From Actinocatenispora sp963815125 (GTDB lineage: Bacteria > Actinomycetota > Actinomycetes > Mycobacteriales > Micromonosporaceae), in contig CAWFFM010000014.1 in the NCBI GenBank assembly GCA_963815125.1, positions 124,001 to 188,000 of the forward strand: DNA of 64,000 bases, read 5' to 3'. Below the pieces are notes generated by a model, which searched no databases, was not told the origin of the DNA, and was given only the letters and a program-made list of their open reading frames with translations. This document shows positions 62,883 through 64,000 of the stretch, piece by piece (within the stretch, counting starts at the first letter, position 1; every line of letters starts with the position of its first letter). The position numbers were made by a program, and so were the translations under genes.

Positions 62883-63494
62883 GTGCCGGAGTCCGAGGAT
62901 GTACCCAGTCAGCTCAATCCACTGCGCGCCGAGCTGGTCGTCATCCGCGCGCAGCTCGCGGCACTCAGCCATCTACCTGAGCGGCTCGCGGAGCTGCACT
63001 CCTCGGTCGCCCGCGACCAGGAGCGTGCCGCGTTCCGCGAAGAGATCATCGACCGGCTGCACTCGGAGAACCAGCAGCTGCGCCGCAGCGAGGTGGAGGC
63101 GACGCTGGAGCCGGTACGGGCCGGGCTGTACCGGCTCTACGACTACGCACGACGCGAAGCCGACCGCTGGGCGCTGGCCGGCCGGGAAAACCCCAATGCC
63201 AGTCAGCAGTCCGACGCGTCGTTGTACTCGATGTTCTCCGGTCAGGTGGGCGCGCTGTTCGCGGCGTTCGCCGAAGAGGCCGTCGAAGTACTCGGCCGCA
63301 CCGGCGTCGAACCCTTCGACGTCGCGAAGGGCGAACGCTACGACATGAGCCTGCACCGGCCGGTGGACACCGTGCAGGTCGACGACCCGGAGTGGGACGG
63401 TCTCGTGGTGGAGACCGTGTCGAGCGGGTTCGTGCGTGGTGAACAGATCGCCCGGCGCGCCGACGTCGTGGTGGCACAACTGACTGGGCGCTGA
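62883..63494 (+). CDS. GrpE-like nucleotide exchange factor, divergent
   Basis: About 203 aa (GTG 62883, or GTG 62877). The N-terminal half is a coiled coil (LNPLRAELVVIRAQLAALSH, EEIIDRLHSENQQLRRSEVE); the C-terminal part has a GrpE-like beta-head with EPFDVAKGERYDMSLHRPVD and VVETVSSGFVRGEQIARRAD. It replaces the usual HEAVMxxP pattern, so this is a divergent GrpE relative. It is followed after 44 bases by an Hsp70 gene on the same strand, presumably its partner; it is not the standard dnaK-grpE-dnaJ order, which suggests a second, specialised chaperone set. Confidence 0.75.
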   Translation: MPESEDVPSQLNPLRAELVVIRAQLAALSHLPERLAELHSSVARDQERAAFREEIIDRLHSENQQLRRSEVEATLEPVRAGLYRLYDYARREADRWALAGRENPNASQQSDASLYSMFSGQVGALFAAFAEEAVEVLGRTGVEPFDVAKGERYDMSLHRPVDTVQVDDPEWDGLVVETVSSGFVRGEQIARRADVVVAQLTGR

Positions 63495-63538
63495 GACACC
63501 GACCAGCATGCTTTCCGACCGAGGAGACAACGAACAGC

Positions 63539-64000
63539 GTGGCGGTTTTCGGGATTGACCTGGGCACGACATACTCCAGCGTCGCGTACCTCGATGCGAC
63601 CGGCCGGCCGAGCGTGGTGCCCAGCCGGGAAGGCGACGACTCGACACCGTCGGCGGTCTACTTCTCCGCGGCGGACAGCGTCGTGGTCGGCGCCAAGGCC
63701 AAGGACACCGCAGTACTGGAACCAGATCTGGTCGTCGACCTGATCAAGCGGGAACTGGGCCGGCACCTGACGCTGTCGATGCACGGCCGTACGTTCACCG
63801 CCGAGGAGGTGTCCGCACTGATCCTGCGACGACTGGTCGACGACGCGGAGGAAGCGACCGGCGAGCGGGTCAGCGAAGCGGTGATCACCGTACCGGCGTA
63901 CTTCGGCATCGAGGAGCGGGCCGCCACCCGGCGGGCCGGTGAACTGGCCGGGCTGCACGTCATCGACGTACTGTCCGAGCCGCTTGCCGCCGCATTCAGC
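63539..64000 (+). CDS. Hsp70 family protein, 5' part (cut by window end)
   Basis: The frame is open from the GTG at 63539 to the window end (154 codons). VFGIDLGTTYSSVAYLDATG is the Hsp70 phosphate-1 motif, followed by GDDSTPSAVYFSAADSVVVG, LILRRLVDDAEEATGERVSE and AVITVPAYFGIEERAATRRA, then VLSEPLAAAF, the conserved ATPase-domain order of DnaK-like proteins. GAGGAG lies 12 bases before the GTG. Lacking the C-terminal half, I cannot tell a canonical DnaK from an actinobacterial Hsp70 fusion protein. Confidence 0.9.
   Translation, partial: MAVFGIDLGTTYSSVAYLDATGRPSVVPSREGDDSTPSAVYFSAADSVVVGAKAKDTAVLEPDLVVDLIKRELGRHLTLSMHGRTFTAEEVSALILRRLVDDAEEATGERVSEAVITVPAYFGIEERAATRRAGELAGLHVIDVLSEPLAAAFS

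Noticed and set aside
1..64000. CRISPR array, prophage, integrase or insertion sequence
   Set aside because: No regularly spaced repeats, transposase, integrase or terminal inverted repeats were seen; the effector locus does not show obvious mobile-element borders.

Overview
The window is very GC-rich, tightly packed and uses many GTG starts. Its gene set (prs-glmU beside a tRNA-Gln, ispE-rsmA-rpf-tatD, a protein O-mannosyltransferase, ESX-type secretion genes, a CGNR regulator) is that of an actinobacterial chromosome. The style fits a Micromonosporales-like organism such as Actinocatenispora, but that genus-level guess is inference only. There are no rRNA genes, IS elements, integrases or CRISPR arrays.

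Layout. 0.2-5.6 kb: housekeeping genes (prs, glmU, tRNA-Gln, a TetR regulator, a small membrane protein, a YghZ-type aldo/keto reductase). 5.7-8.8 kb: a plus-strand cassette of polymorphic-toxin relatives: a YwqJ-like deaminase-fold protein whose expected catalytic Glu is Gln, a SUKH-3 immunity protein overlapping it, a 492-aa unknown, and a small gene frameshifted at a CACCGG repeat. 8.7-26.7 kb: one long minus-strand transcription unit. In transcription order it holds a YbaB-like protein, a small WXG-like protein, an 11.9-kb gene for a ~3950-aa presumed type VII effector, two near-duplicate ~190-aa proteins, two small membrane proteins, a 778-aa protein made of four zinc-ribbon-containing repeats of the same family as the duplicates, and a TY-Chap-like protein. 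26.8-46.1 kb: the ESX (type VII) secretion machine (mycP, two WXG100 proteins, eccB, eccD, eccC, two secreted or structural ESX proteins, an ESX-associated protein, eccE, an SseB-like protein, a beta-helix/AAA EccA-like protein, a PQQ-propeller lipoprotein). 46-64 kb: mostly housekeeping (MFS exporter, a frameshifted ABC-F, ispE, rsmA, rpfB, a TatD hydrolase, CGNR regulator/MFS pair, metG, a membrane protein, an aldo/keto reductase and an ornithine-cyclodeaminase-like gene divergent around two MerR-type operators, rsmI, pmt, a GrpE-like gene, and an Hsp70 cut by the window end).

How it fits together. The centre is a complete ESX core (EccB, C, D, E, MycP, a WXG100 pair and an EccA-like ATPase) beside a giant candidate substrate. 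The effector begins with a CpnT/WXG-like N-terminus and carries, in order, a DUF4157-like HExxH metalloprotease-like module, an HELAE module, a papain-like Cys-His-Asp module and a caspase-like TTCFAG module. It ends in about five repeats of a beta-rich unit alternating with Gly/Ala-rich hydrophobic stretches, and no familiar C-terminal nuclease or deaminase toxin is recognisable. The architecture resembles MARTX-type toxins with internal processing modules and a membrane-active end. The downstream repeat family is the best candidate for immunity or an adaptor. These functional readings are inference; the domain motifs, repeats, overlaps and operon order are seen directly.
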